A DNA stretch of 64,000 nucleotides from Chryseobacterium indologenes (GCA_016025055.1 CP065590.1:2976001-3040000), one strand, 5' to 3'. Positions 1 through 11,426 are shown, counted from the stretch's first letter. The notes: generated from the sequence alone by a model not told the origin. Translations and numbers: made by a program.

Positions 1-98
1 CTGGAAAGGACAGACTTTATGAATTTCGTTTCCCAGAAGGTGATTCAGGATCTGGTAGGCCTTTTGGTAAAGAGCTAGGAACCAGCGATTTTTTTTAA
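1..98 (+). CDS. C-terminal end of an unidentified gene (partial)
   Basis: The window opens inside a reading frame. The frame starting at base 3 is open to a TAA at 96-98 and reads as a glycine- and acid-rich tail. The frame starting at base 1 is also open, to a TAG at 76-78. I prefer the first on codon composition (many GNN codons) but cannot exclude the second. Nothing in either tail identifies a family. Confidence 0.25.
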   Translation, partial: GKDRLYEFRFPEGDSGSGRPFGKELGTSDFF

Positions 99-166
99 TA
101 TTTTTTTAATGAATTTTAAGGTAGATTTTCACACTTTTTGAAAACATTCATTAAAATTTTAAAATC

Positions 167-3100
167 GTGGAAAATTCCAAACAGATTTTTCAGACCAACA
201 GTAAGAAACGCTGGAAAAGCGTACAATGGGGGAGCCGCTTCTTTATTTTTGTAGGAGCTCTGCTATTTCTTGCTTTAGGGCTGATGATGACACTGGACAG
301 AAGTCCGAAAATTCCTTTCAAGGAAGACTATAAAGCAGTGATTACTGCCAATAAACCTTATCTTCAGGAGAACAAAATTTCAAAAGAATATAAAGGCTTC
401 AGAAGCTTTATTTCCGAAAAGACAATGCATACCAGTCTTGCTAAAATTGAAAAGGCAAGAGAAGAAAGATTTAAAAATCAAAACAGAAACTGGGCACAAT
501 TTCCCGGAGGAATCCGTTCTGCTTTTTATGTGGCATGGGATCCGCAATCGCTGATGTCTCTGAAAAGAAACATCAGGCATGTCAATCTGGTCTTTCCGGA
601 ATGGTTTTTTATTGATCCTAAAACCGGAGATCTGAAAACCAATGTAGATCCGGAAGGGTATAAAGTTATCAGAAGAACCGGTGTGGCAGCCATGCCCATG
701 TTAAGTAACAACTTTGACCGGGAATTCCGTGCTGAGGGTTTAACCAAGGTACTTAATGACCCGAAACGAAGAACCAATCTGATTCAAAAAATTACACAGC
801 AATGTAAAAAATACCGTTTCAAAGGAATCAATATCGACTTCGAGGACATGAATCTGGATTCTGATGAAAATCTGATAGCTTTTATGAAAGAACTTTCAGA
901 AACCTTCAAACAGAACCAGCTGCTTGTTACCATGGATATTATGACGGATAATGATGATTATAATATTCCGGGATTAGATCCTTATGTGGATTATTTTGTA
1001 CTGATGGCCTATGATGAGTATTCTCAGGGCAGTGATGCAGGACCGGTTTCTTCCCAAAAATGGATTGAAGCCCAGACAGGGAAAATGATAAAACAAACCT
1101 CACCCCAGAAGATTATTCTCGGTCTCGGTGCTTATGGTTACGACTGGAGTTCCAATAAAGATGACAATACTTCCGTTACTTACATGCAGGCAATTACCAA
1201 AGCCAGTGCCAGTAAAGCGGTTATTGATTTTAATGATAATACTTTTAATCTCAATTACTCTTATACCGATTCTAAAAATAATATGCACACGGTATTTTTC
1301 AATGACGCAGCCTCTGTCTTCAATACGATGCGTTTCTCATCGGAATATCCGTTGGCCGGAACCGCTCTCTGGAGATTGGGAAGTGAAGACAGCAGAGTGT
1401 GGAACTTTTATGATAAAGATCTTACGTTTGCAGGTCTCTCCAAACTTAATCTGAAAACACTGGAAAATGTAAAAGGCCAGACAATGGTCGATTACATTGG
1501 TGATGGTGAGGTTCTGGATGTACTGAATACGCCTCATGACGGAAAAATTGCCCTGGAAATTGACCCTAAAGAAAAGATCATTACCGATGAAAACTACGTT
1601 ACTTACCCAAGCTCATATGAGGTGAAAAAATACGGAAGTGCTCCTCAAAAAGAACTGGTGCTTACATTTGATGACGGGCCGGATGAGACTTACACACCAC
1701 AGGTATTGGATATATTGTCCAAATACCACGTTCCCGCAGCTTTCTTTCTTGTCGGATTAAATGCTGAAAAAAATCTTCCCCTGGTCAAAAGAATTTATCG
1801 TGAAGGCCATGAAATAGGAAACCACACATTCACCCATGAAAATGTTGCTAAAGTAAGTCCTGAAAGAGCTTTGCTGGAATTAAAATTAACCCGTCTGCTG
1901 ATAGAATGTGTGACAGGCCACAGTACCATTCTTTTCAGAGCACCTTATAACGCAGATTCTGAGCCTACAACTTCAGAAGAAATTATTCCCGTAGCGCTGG
2001 CAAGACAACAGAATTATCTTGATATCGGGGAAAATATTGACCCCGAAGACTGGCAGCCGGGCATCAAAGCTGATGAAATTGTAAAACGTGTAATGGCCGG
2101 AATCAGACAGCAGAGAGGTAATATCATCCTGCTTCATGACGCAGGCGGAGATACCAGAGAAGAAACGGTGAAAGCTCTAAAGATTTTAATTCCGACACTG
2201 CAGAAACAAGGATATCATTTTACCAATCTTACAAATATTTTGCATAAAAGCAGAAGCGAGCTGATGCCTGAAGTTCCCAAAACAAAGTCTTATTACATCA
2301 TGCAGCTGAATTTGGTTTTAGCCACAGCAATTTATGGAATCAGCCATTTCCTGGTTGCCCTGTTTACAATCTTTATCATCTTAGGATTGATCAGATTGTT
2401 GTTGATGGCGTACTGGGCTTTTAAAGAAAGAAAAAAGAGAAAAAACTCGGTGAGTTTCCGGTTCTGGAATCTTATCCGAAAGTCTCCATCATTGTACCGG
2501 CTTATAATGAAGAAGTAAACATTGTGTCTTCCCTCACCAATTTGTTGAAACAAACCTATCCTAATTTTAATATCATCATGGTAGATGACGGAAGTAAAGA
2601 TTCAACCTATGATAAGGCAAGAGAAGCGTTTCCTGATCATCCGAAACTGGAAATTTTCACCAAAGCCAATGGCGGAAAGGCAACCGCGTTAAACTATGGT
2701 ATATCACAGACTGATGCAGAATATGTCGTTTGTATTGATGCAGATACCAAACTGCAACAGGACGCGGTAAAATATCTGATCGCAAGATTTTTAAATGCAG
2801 GTCCGGAAGAAAAGATTGCCGCTGTGGCAGGAAATGTAAAAGTAGGAAACAGGGTCAACTGGCTTACAAAATGGCAGGCAATAGAATACACGACAAGTCA
2901 GAACTTTGACAGACTGGCTTACGCCAATATCAACGCGATCACTGTAATTCCGGGAGCGATAGGAGCTTTTAAAAAATCAGTGATCAGAGAAGTAGGAGGA
3001 TATTCTTCAGATACATTGGCGGAAGATTGTGATATTACGGTAAAGATTTTAAAAGAAGGATATACCGTTGCCAATGAAAACAGGGCCATTGCAGTAACCG

Positions 3101-3564
3101 AAGCACCGGAAACGGCGAAACAATTCCTGAAACAACGTTTTCGTTGGACCTACGGAATCATGCAGATGTTCTGGAAACAGAGACAGACCTTCCTTAACCC
3201 CAGATATAAAGGATTGGGACTATGGGCCATGCCGAATATTTTATTATTCCAGTATATTATTCCATTCTTCTCGCCACTGGCAGACATTATAATGGTACTG
3301 GGAATTTTATCCGGAAACGGAGGCAAAATATTCACTTATTACCTTCTTTTCCTTGTAGTAGATGCTTCCTTAGCTTTAGTGGCATTTGTAATGCAAAGGG
3401 AAAAACTGAGTAATCTGCTGTACATTATTCCGCAGCGGTTCGGCTACAGATGGCTGATGTATATAGTACTGTTTAAAAGTTTAAGAAAAGCATTGAAAGG
3501 CGAAATGCAGTCCTGGGGATTCCTGAAACGAACAGGAAATGTGAAGGAGATAGCAGCTTCTTAG
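167..3564 (+). CDS. GH18-like / polysaccharide deacetylase (CE4) / GT2 glycosyltransferase fusion, interrupted by a frameshift
   Basis: Envelope polysaccharide enzyme with three domains. Translation begins at GTG 167. A membrane helix (about residues 20-45) precedes a GH18-like domain with GINIDFE (Asp224, Glu226). A CE4 deacetylase follows with TFDDGPD (Asp502-Asp503), a GNHTFTH metal motif and FRAPYN. A further membrane helix sits near residue 730. The GT2 domain follows in the -1 frame: VSIIVPAYNEE, VDDGS, DADTK, EDCD and QRFRW, then C-terminal membrane helices. The first frame stops at 2518. The next begins formally at GTG 2524, but the indispensable first GT2 strand (VSIIVPAYNEE) is encoded upstream of that GTG, overlapping the first frame's tail. 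The split is therefore at an A6 run (2440-2445). One more A restores a protein of about 1132 residues. It may be a homopolymer error or a -1 slip on A_AAA_AAC. GH18-CE4-GT2 fusions are known, and a role in exopolysaccharide synthesis is inferred. Confidence 0.85.
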
Positions 3565-3788
3565 GGAGAGGCGGGAAGTTACCTACAATTGTTGTTTGAG
3601 TGAAATTTCCGTTCAGATGAATTGGGAAAAATAATTGGAGCATTCATTATTGATAACTTCCATTTTTCCCGCTCCTTCAGGCCTGGCATGTAGGTTTTTA
3701 TGAAGTTGTGAGTTTGTGTTTAATTTTTTTTCACAAAAAAGTAACAAAAATGAAATAAATCATACATATTGTATAAATTGTTATCATA

Positions 3789-5846
3789 ATGAAAAAATTA
3801 ACGCTTTCTTTGTTTTTAATAGCAGGGATCTGCTCTCAAAATACCATGAGCGCACAAGCTAAAGCTGCAAAAGTAGCTGTGAATACTACGGATAAAGGCT
3901 TAGACCTTAGTTTGATGGACACTTCCGTTCGTCCACAGGATGATTTTTATAACTACGTAAGTGGAACATGGATGAAAACTGCCAAGATTCCATCTGATAA
4001 ACCAACGTGGGGAAGTTTCAACAAATTGGCTGAGGATACGGATAACAATTCCATGACCATTCTGAATTCTCTTCTGAAAGATAAATTTGCTGACGGAAGT
4101 GAAGGTAAAAAAATCCAGGATCTCTATGCTTCCTATATGAATATGCAGAAGAGAAATGCTGACGGAATCAAGCCTATTCAGGAAAACCTGGGTAAAATCG
4201 ATGCCATCAAAAATATGGCTGACCTTCAGAACTATCTTGCTTCTGTAACAAAAGAAGGAGAAAACAATTTCTACGGATGGGGCGTATATGCAGATTTGAA
4301 AAACTCTAATATGAATGCCGTTTATCTGGGAGAAGCTTCTCTGGGATTAGGAAGAGATTATTATCAGAAAGTCAATGATAAAAATACAGAAGCTATTGCT
4401 GAATATCAGAAATATGTAGCTTCTATGCTAACTGAATTAGGATACAAAAATGCAGATGCCGCAGCAAAAGGTATCGTAGACTATGAAAAAAGCATCGCAA
4501 AAACTTACCTGACTAACGAGCAAAGCCGTGACAATACGTTACAGTACAACCCTCAGACAATGGCTGAACTTTCAGCTTTGGTAAAAGGAGTTGATCTTCC
4601 TGCTTACCTTAAAAAAGTTGGAGTAAATACCGATAAAATTATCATCGGAGAATTAGGATACTATAAGAACTTTGATAAATTGGTAAATGCCCAGAATCTT
4701 CCTGTCATCAAGGATTACCTGAAATTCCATATGATCAACGGTAGTGCTTCTTATTTAAGTGAAAAACTTGGAGATATGAAATTTGCATTCTTCGGGAAAT
4801 ACTTAAGAGGTCAGCAGGAACAAAGAGCATTGAATAAGAGAGGTTTTGAACTCATCAACAGAAATCTTGGTGAAGCTTTCGGAAAATTATACGTTGAAAA
4901 ATATTTCCCTGCAGAAGCTAAGGCTCAGATGGTAGAACTGATCGATTACTTAAAGAAAAGTTTCGCTGTTCACATCAACAACCTTGCATGGATGTCTTCT
5001 ACTACAAAAGAAAAAGCAATGCAGAAGCTGAACAAGTTTACAGTGAAAGTAGCTTATCCGGACAAGTGGAAAGATTATTCAAAACTACAAATCACTCCTG
5101 AAGCGAAAGGAGGTACTCTATATCAGAACCTTCAGAACGTTGCTGAATGGCAGTACAACAAAGACCTTGCTAAAGTAGGAAAGCCGGTTGATAAAACAGA
5201 ATGGGGAATGACTCCACAAACTGTAAACGCATATTATAACCCGGTATTTAACGAAATCGTATTTCCGGCAGCTATTCTTCAACCGCCGTTCTTCAACCCT
5301 AACGCCGATGCAGCTGTAAACTTCGGAGGAATCGGGGCTGTAATCGGTCACGAAATGAGCCACGGATTTGATGATTCAGGAGCTCAGTTTGATGCTGAAG
5401 GAAACCTGGTAGACTGGTGGACTCCTGAAGATAAAGCTAACTTCGAAAAAGCAACAAAAGCCCTGGCATCTCAGTATGATAAATATGAGCCTGTAAAAGG
5501 AACTTTTGTAAACGGTACATTCACAAACGGTGAGAATATTGCTGACTTAGGTGGGGTAAACATCGCTTACGACGCGCTTCAGATGTATCTGAAAGATAAA
5601 GGAAATCCAGGGAAAATCAGTGGATTTACTCAGGATCAGAGATTCTTCTTAAGCTGGGCAACCGTTTGGAGAACTTTATCAAGTGAAAAATATATGGTGA
5701 ATCAGGTGAAGACTGACCCCCATTCTCCGGGATATTTCAGAAGCTTTGGTCCGCTCATCAACGTTGATGCTTTCTACAAAGCTTTCGACGTGAAAAAAGG
5801 AGACAAATTATACAAAGCACCGGAAGACAGAATCAAAATCTGGTAA
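3789..5846 (+). CDS. M13 family (neprilysin/PepO-like) zinc metalloendopeptidase
   Basis: Secreted or periplasmic oligopeptidase of 685 residues, the usual size for the family. A signal peptide ends near AQA (residues 1-24). The N-terminal M13 domain opens with the VRPQDDFYNYVSGTW signature. The catalytic C-terminal half has HEMSH (zinc ligands His521 and His525, catalytic Glu522) and GENIADLGG (third zinc ligand Glu582). The protein ends with the family-typical IKIW. The next gene is a close paralogue in the same orientation, so this is a tandem duplication. The intervening terminator suggests separate transcription. These enzymes usually cleave small peptides; the substrate here is unknown. 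Confidence 0.93.
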   Translation: MKKLTLSLFLIAGICSQNTMSAQAKAAKVAVNTTDKGLDLSLMDTSVRPQDDFYNYVSGTWMKTAKIPSDKPTWGSFNKLAEDTDNNSMTILNSLLKDKFADGSEGKKIQDLYASYMNMQKRNADGIKPIQENLGKIDAIKNMADLQNYLASVTKEGENNFYGWGVYADLKNSNMNAVYLGEASLGLGRDYYQKVNDKNTEAIAEYQKYVASMLTELGYKNADAAAKGIVDYEKSIAKTYLTNEQSRDNTLQYNPQTMAELSALVKGVDLPAYLKKVGVNTDKIIIGELGYYKNFDKLVNAQNLPVIKDYLKFHMINGSASYLSEKLGDMKFAFFGKYLRGQQEQRALNKRGFELINRNLGEAFGKLYVEKYFPAEAKAQMVELIDYLKKSFAVHINNLAWMSSTTKEKAMQKLNKFTVKVAYPDKWKDYSKLQITPEAKGGTLYQNLQNVAEWQYNKDLAKVGKPVDKTEWGMTPQTVNAYYNPVFNEIVFPAAILQPPFFNPNADAAVNFGGIGAVIGHEMSHGFDDSGAQFDAEGNLVDWWTPEDKANFEKATKALASQYDKYEPVKGTFVNGTFTNGENIADLGGVNIAYDALQMYLKDKGNPGKISGFTQDQRFFLSWATVWRTLSSEKYMVNQVKTDPHSPGYFRSFGPLINVDAFYKAFDVKKGDKLYKAPEDRIKIW

Positions 5847-5856
5847 TAAAAATAGA

Positions 5857-5884
5857 AACCGTTCATCATTGGACGGTTTTTTTT
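5857..5884 (+). terminator. Rho-independent terminator
   Basis: An inverted repeat built on AACCGT/ACGGTT is followed by eight T residues, eleven bases after the stop of the first M13 peptidase gene. Confidence 0.75.
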
Positions 5885-6035
5885 ATTCTTACTGCAGACT
5901 TCAAGCGTTAGACTTCAATTTTTACCCATAGCATTCATTATTTTCAACTTTCAACTTTCAATTTTCCATGATTTCACAATTATCATTAAAGTTTGTATAT
6001 TTGATACGTTTGTGTAAAATCAAAAATTATCTTTA

Positions 6036-8128
6036 ATGAAAAAGCTAAATATTGGAGTACTTGCCTTTTCGGGTATTGTATTTCTCAATTCGTGTGGTGC
6101 TACAAAAACTACAGCGACAGAGACAAAAACTGAGACTGCGAAGGTAGCAGAACAGGTGAAGGAAGAAGTAAAAGAGGAGGGAATCAATTTATCCTATATG
6201 GATAAGAATGTTCGTCCACAGGATGACTTTTTTAGCTATGTAAACGGAAATTGGGTGAAAACGACTCAGATTCCTTCAGACAAAGCCAATTGGGGATCTT
6301 TCAATGCATTGAGAGAAAATGTGGATGATGCCTCATTGGATATTTTAAACAAAATTCTTACCGAATCTTATTCTGCTGGCTCCGAAGGAGAAAAATACAG
6401 AATCTGTATGCCTCCTTTATGGATACTGCTAAAAGAAATGCAGAAGGTCTTGCCCCTATTAAAGGAGATCTTGCTAAAATTGATGCGATTAAAAACATCA
6501 ACGATCTTCAAAAATACCTTTTAGAAGCGACAAAGCTAGGCGATAATTCTTTCTATGGATGGAGAGTAGGAGCTGATATGAAGAATTCTAAAATGAATGC
6601 AGTCTATCTTGGCGGTCCTGATCTGGGTTTAGGAAGAGATTATTATCAGAAAGTGAATGAGGCCAATACGAAGACTTTAGCAGAATATCAGGCATATGCA
6701 GGGAAATTATTCGGAGTTTTAGGATATAAAAATTCAACTCAGGCAGCGCAGAATGTGGTAGATTTTGAAAAGCAACTGGCGAATTATTTATTAACCCTTG
6801 AGCAGAACAGAGATGCCAATTTACGGTACAACCCTAAGAATGTATCAGAATTGTCAGGCCTGGTTAAAAATGTTGATCTAGCGAAATATCTGAAAGAAGC
6901 CGGAGTGAATACAGACAGAGTGATCATTGGTGAACTGAAATATTATCAGAATATGGATCAGTTTGTGACCCAGAAAAATCTTCCTCTGTTAAAGGATTAT
7001 TTGAAGTTCCATTTAATCAACGGAAACGCCAGCAATCTGGATGACAGTCTTGAGCAGATCAGATTTGATTTCTACGCAAAATATTTACAGGGCCAGAAAG
7101 AGCAGCGTCCGATGAACAAAAGGGGATTAACTCTTGTGAACGGTGTGCTGGGAGAAGCTTTCGGTAAGCTTTATGTTGAAAAATATTTTACTCCTGAAGC
7201 AAAACAGCAGATGGAAACCTATATCGATTACCTTTTAAAATCGTTTAAGAGCCATATTGCCGGTATCGACTGGATGTCTCCTGAAACAAAAGTAAAAGCT
7301 CAGGAAAAACTATCCAAGTTTACGGTAAAAATTGCATATCCTGATAAATGGAAAGACTATACCCAGTTAAAAGTAGAATCTCCAAAACAGGGAGCAACAT
7401 TATATTCCAACCTTCAGAATGTTGCTGCGTGGCAATATCAGAGAAGTCTTGATAAAGTAGGGAAACCGGTTGATAAAACAGAGTGGGGAATGTCTCCGCA
7501 AACAGTAAATGCTTACTATAGCGGATCCAATAATGAAATTGTATTCCCTGCGGCGATCCTTCAGCCTCCTTTCTATAACCCTAATGCTGATGCCGCTGTA
7601 AACTTTGGTGGTATTGGTGCAGTAATCGGACACGAAATTTCTCACGGGTTCGATGACAGCGGTTCCCGTTTTGACGGCGATGGAAACCTGAATAACTGGT
7701 GGACAGATGCTGACCGTAAAAACTTTGATGCAAAAGTAGGACAACTTGCTGCCCAGTACAGTGCCTACGAGCCTGTAAAAGGAAGTTTTGTAAACGGTAA
7801 ATTTACAAGTGGTGAGAACATTGGAGATTTAGGTGGAGTCGCAGTAGCGTATGATGCCCTTCAAATGTATTTAAAAGACAAAGGAAATCCGGGGAAAATA
7901 AGCGGATTCACTCAAGATCAGAGATTCTTTATGAGCTGGGCTACCGTTTGGAGAACGAAAGCAACCGATCAGTATATGATCAACCAGGTGAAAACGGACC
8001 CGCATTCACCGGGAATGTACAGGGCATTCGGACCGTTGGTGAACCAGGACTCGTTCATCAAAGCATTTGATATCAAACCGGGGGACAAAATGTATAAAGC
8101 TCCTCAGGACAGAATAAAAATTTGGTAA
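6036..8128 (+). CDS. M13 family zinc metalloendopeptidase, lipoprotein paralogue, interrupted by a frameshift
   Basis: Second M13 peptidase, about 697 residues once restored and similar to its upstream neighbour throughout. This copy has a lipoprotein signal (FLNSC) instead of a cleaved signal peptide, so it is probably membrane anchored. HEISH and GENIGDLGG supply the zinc site. The opening frame loses homology after AGSEGEK and stops at 6524. Homology resumes from about 6396 in the -1 frame (IQNLYASFMDTAKRN) and runs to 8128. The break falls on an A5 run at 6391-6395, where the paralogue predicts one more A. I read it as a homopolymer deletion, in the sequence or the genome. TACGTTTG at 6005-6012 resembles a Bacteroidota -7 element. 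Confidence 0.88.
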
Positions 8129-8158
8129 TCATTGTACCAAAAATTGTTAGAAAAGAAA

Positions 8159-8196
8159 GAATCCGTCTCATAGACCATGAGATGGATTCTCTTTTT
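8159..8196. terminator. Bidirectional terminator between convergent genes
   Basis: GAATCCGTCTCAT pairs with ATGAGATGGATTC (one G-T wobble) around a five-base loop. A T-run follows on the plus strand and an A-run precedes it. It lies between the second M13 gene and the minus-strand gene whose restored stop is at 8195-8197. Confidence 0.8.
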
Positions 8197-9240
8197 AATA
8201 TTCTTTCTTATAATTCCGCACTACAAATCTGATTCCCGTTTCTATAATATCCCCCATGCTTTTACAATACTTGAAATTCACATCGTAAGTAAGCTTTTGC
8301 AAAGCAGTCTTTAATTCTGAAACATTGGCTTCAGGCGCGATATTATCTTTTTCATAATAGAAATGAGTTCATCGAATCTGGTTTTGCTGCTGGTCACTCT
8401 TTTTACAATCTGTGAGCGTACTTCCTTACGATACTGTTCGATAGAGCTGGGTTTCAGTTTTTCCATCACCATAGTAACCATTTGGTTGTTTTCTTTGAAA
8501 TACTGGGGAAGATACACTTTCAAATTACCTTCATAGGTCTGCTGGTCAAAATCGATAGGCCGGATCCTGTAAATAACCTGGTCAAAATCGTGTATGGGAA
8601 TCACCACATAGTTGTAAGAACGCATGTCACCGAGAAGCCCAATGAGACAGCGTTCATTGAATTTTACAAATTCCTTGGAGATCTGTGCTTTTTCCAACTC
8701 TGTACAATTGTGCATATGCTTCTGAATAAAAACATCTCCGGGAATTCCTAAGATGTGCTCTTCGATCAGGGTATTTTTATAAATCAGAAAGTTAATCCGG
8801 TTGGGAGAAAGCAGATCTTCGAGCTCCAGCCCGTATATGCGGGAAGCATCGGCTTGTTTAATGTAAAAATTAGTATAGTTATCGTTCAGAATATTCCTTA
8901 CCCGAACCCGGAAAGGTTTAGAATTCCCGAAGGTACAAAAGTCGATTGTATCTACTTTCAGATAAGGTAAAGTAGCGGTGTCTCCGTCGGAATGGAGTAG
9001 AGTATAGATTTTGTTTAAGTTTGCCTCAATTTCTTTGAATTCATACTCAGGATACATGACCCCGAGCCACAAAGTATCTTTACCCTCTTTGTCCAGAATA
9101 TTTACACTGTCGCTGAATCTCAGAAGATCTTCATACAGAAACTGAATTTTAGTCGTTCTGTTATATTTTTCCAAATACTGTTGTAATGCCTCCGATACAG
9201 GAAATATGGGTTTTCTAAACGCTATTTTTACATCTTTCAT
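8195..9240 (-). CDS. Conserved hypothetical protein, interrupted by a frameshift near its 3' end
   Basis: I do not recognise the family. About 348 residues after repair. The uninterrupted frame stops at 8311 after a tail that looks non-coding. Adding one base to the T5 run at 8348-8352 (A5 on the coding strand) extends the protein through KKDNIAPEAN to ...RNYKKEY, ending exactly at the terminator. There is no signal peptide or membrane helix. The centre contains a GDMRSYNY stretch followed by RPIDFDQQ, faintly reminiscent of an atypical kinase fold, which I would not rely on. It is divergent from tssB, but no T6SS role can be read from the sequence. Confidence 0.6.
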
Positions 9241-9578
9241 GACTCTGTTTCTTTGTTTAAATATAAAGAATATTTATTCACTATCTTTCCTGAAAACCTG
9301 AGGAACTTTATATCTCATTCCCTATATTTTTTCATAAAGGAGAAATAGTACAACGTTTTTATTTATTTTTTCATAGCTTAGTGATATCATAAGTGGATGA
9401 TTACATGGTAAATAATTCCATATAAAATTAAATAGTTCAAGAAAAAATCTTGACAAAATTTTGTATGTTATAGTTTTTTTTAAATTTAAACACTGGATTG
9501 GTCATTTATTCGATTCGTCGGTAAATTGCTCAAAAAACAGATATTAACCAAAATAAGAAATCTCAAAATAATAATAAT
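9241..9578. promoter_or_regulatory. Divergent intergenic region upstream of tssB
   Basis: About 340 bases without a gene. TTGACA at 9450-9455 lies 15 bases before TATAGTTT (9469-9476), giving a plausible but imperfect promoter for tssBC. The rest is AT-rich with no strong structure, and the opposite promoter is not recognisable. Confidence 0.3.
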
Positions 9579-10025
9579 ATGGCAATGTTTAATTATGGTG
9601 TTGGCGGAAACGAGGTAAAAGTAGACGCTAATGAAGCGATTCAGGAAATACAGGAAAATAAATCACTGATAGTAAGCCAGCTTACAACAGAAGAATCGTA
9701 CACTCCTGAAATCGTGACAGGATTAAAAACCGTAGAGGACGTTTTCAGACATTTTCAACCTTCTGTAGCGGTACAGCATGAGACGGAAGATGGAAGTGTT
9801 GTTGAAGAAGAATTCCGTTTTCAAAATCTTGGGGACTTTACTCCTAAAAGCCTTACTCAAAAATCAGATTACCTTCAGCAACTGAGTATAGAACAGGAGC
9901 AGTACAACAAAATTGTACGTCAGCTGAAAACCAATAAAATTCTGCGAAATATGTTGGAGAACGATCAGACCAGAGCTGCGTTCATCGAGGTATTGAAAGA
10001 AGTGGCACAAGAACTTGAAAAATAA
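9579..10025 (+). CDS. tssB: Type VI secretion sheath small subunit TssB (VipA-like)
   Basis: A 148-residue protein matching the Bacteroidota (subtype iii) TssB style. It includes the GLKTVEDVFRHFQP region and a helical C-terminus (RQLKTNKILRNML). TssB pairs with TssC to form the contractile sheath in the cytoplasm. tssC follows after 20 bases, so the two are almost certainly co-transcribed. No other core genes (tssE, F, G, K, ClpV or membrane complex) are adjacent, so the rest of the machine lies outside the window. Confidence 0.9.
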   Translation: MAMFNYGVGGNEVKVDANEAIQEIQENKSLIVSQLTTEESYTPEIVTGLKTVEDVFRHFQPSVAVQHETEDGSVVEEEFRFQNLGDFTPKSLTQKSDYLQQLSIEQEQYNKIVRQLKTNKILRNMLENDQTRAAFIEVLKEVAQELEK

Positions 10026-10045
10026 TTAAAGACTTAAATCAAATC

Positions 10046-11407
10046 ATGGATAGCAAATTACAGGCACAAGAAAGCCAGCAGCAGGGGCAGCAGCAACATT
10101 CCGGGCAGCCGAAAGGTAACCCGCTTGCAGAGCTCAATAAAATGGGAGGATTTGGCTTTGTTGAATCCGTTGTAGACGGTATTGCCAATATGAACCCAAC
10201 CAGAAAGGCAAGAAAAGAGATCTTCCTGAACGACAACAATAAAGCAGACGAAAGAAAAGAACTTCTTCAGAAGATCAATCTTTGGGTAAGCCTTTTAGAG
10301 GGTAATGAATCAGCTGATAAAATGGCAGATACGTGCAAAACTAAAGCACAGCAAGCCGATCAGAACCTTAAAACAAATTTAAAAAATACACTGGATGCCG
10401 TTCGTTTGTTGGAAACCAACTACAGAACCGTAGCTCAATTCTATAAAAATACAGAATTGGATAAAGTGGACAACGTAAGTATTGTGAATGCTAGTCTGGA
10501 ACAGGTTTCGGATTTAGATAATCCTTTATTTATCGATGCAATCTCTGAAGAATTCAAAAACTATTATGACCGTTTAGATCTTAGAGATAACTATTCAATT
10601 CTTGCAATCCCGGGATATTTAGGATCCAATAAAGTGATCGAAAAATGGGCAAAAATCTGTAACGAGAATAAAGTAATGATGGTTACAGACTTCGCCAACC
10701 TTGATAAACCGGATGATGTTGTAGATTTATTCCACTCTGCAAACCTTACCGGAGGTGAGCTTCACAGAAGTAATGTGATCATGACGTGCAACTGGTTGGT
10801 AGGCAGAGGAAAAGCTGAAGAAGTAGGTGAAGAAGAAAATGTAGAACTTCCACCTTCCACTTCATTGGCAGGAAAAATCCATAAAACACTGATGTCTCAG
10901 GTGGCAGCAGGTAAAAAACATGGTAACATCAACGAAGTAGACGCTGTAAAATTCGAGTTGAAGAAAAGTGAAATTTCTCAGTTAGAAAAAATGGGTCTTG
11001 TTCCGATGGTCAACGAATACGGAAAAATTATGGCATTCTCTGCGAAAACATTATTTACAGGAGACAATATCGGTCTTCAGACGTATTCCGTAGTTCGTGT
11101 ATTCGACTACGTTACCAAAGTGTTGCTTGACTTCCTTAACAGAAGAGCTTTCGAAAACTGGAATGCCAAAAACGAAGATGATCTGAGAAGACAGATCGTC
11201 ACATTCCTGGACAATATCAAAGGCCCGGATAAGTTGATCGAGAAATTCAAGATTGTTCGTTTCGAACAGGATAGAGTGAATAAAGATAGAGTATGGCTGG
11301 ACATTCGTATGACGCCCTATTTCCCGACAAAAAGTTTCGTTATTAAACTGGACGGACACAAAGGAGATGATGGTAACGAATGGGATGCAGAATACACTCA
11401 GGAATAA
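10046..11407 (+). CDS. tssC: Type VI secretion sheath large subunit TssC (VipB-like)
   Basis: A 453-residue sheath subunit directly after tssB. The N-terminus is glutamine-rich and probably disordered (about residues 1-25). The conserved core includes the IPGYLGSNKVIEKWAK region and the C-terminal NIKGPDKLIEKF / VWLDIRMTPYFP stretch typical of Bacteroidota TssC. It polymerises with TssB around the Hcp tube. A strong terminator follows, ending the two-gene unit. Confidence 0.92.
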   Translation: MDSKLQAQESQQQGQQQHSGQPKGNPLAELNKMGGFGFVESVVDGIANMNPTRKARKEIFLNDNNKADERKELLQKINLWVSLLEGNESADKMADTCKTKAQQADQNLKTNLKNTLDAVRLLETNYRTVAQFYKNTELDKVDNVSIVNASLEQVSDLDNPLFIDAISEEFKNYYDRLDLRDNYSILAIPGYLGSNKVIEKWAKICNENKVMMVTDFANLDKPDDVVDLFHSANLTGGELHRSNVIMTCNWLVGRGKAEEVGEEENVELPPSTSLAGKIHKTLMSQVAAGKKHGNINEVDAVKFELKKSEISQLEKMGLVPMVNEYGKIMAFSAKTLFTGDNIGLQTYSVVRVFDYVTKVLLDFLNRRAFENWNAKNEDDLRRQIVTFLDNIKGPDKLIEKFKIVRFEQDRVNKDRVWLDIRMTPYFPTKSFVIKLDGHKGDDGNEWDAEYTQE

Positions 11408-11426
11408 AAAAATTACTTTTAATACT

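Noticed and set aside
2524..3564. Independent glycosyltransferase gene starting at GTG 2524
   Set aside because: The start would remove the first strand of the GT2 fold (VSIIVPAYNEE), which is encoded just upstream in the same frame. It is the C-terminal part of the fusion protein.
3565..3788. Long-range inverted repeat (GCGGGAAGTTA with TAACTTC and TTCCCGC)
   Set aside because: The arms are split and about 90 bases apart with no T-run or conserved form; not enough for an RNA or terminator call.
5941..5963. Tandem TTTCAAC repeat upstream of the second M13 gene
   Set aside because: Three short imperfect copies in AT-rich spacer; no evidence of function or phase variation.
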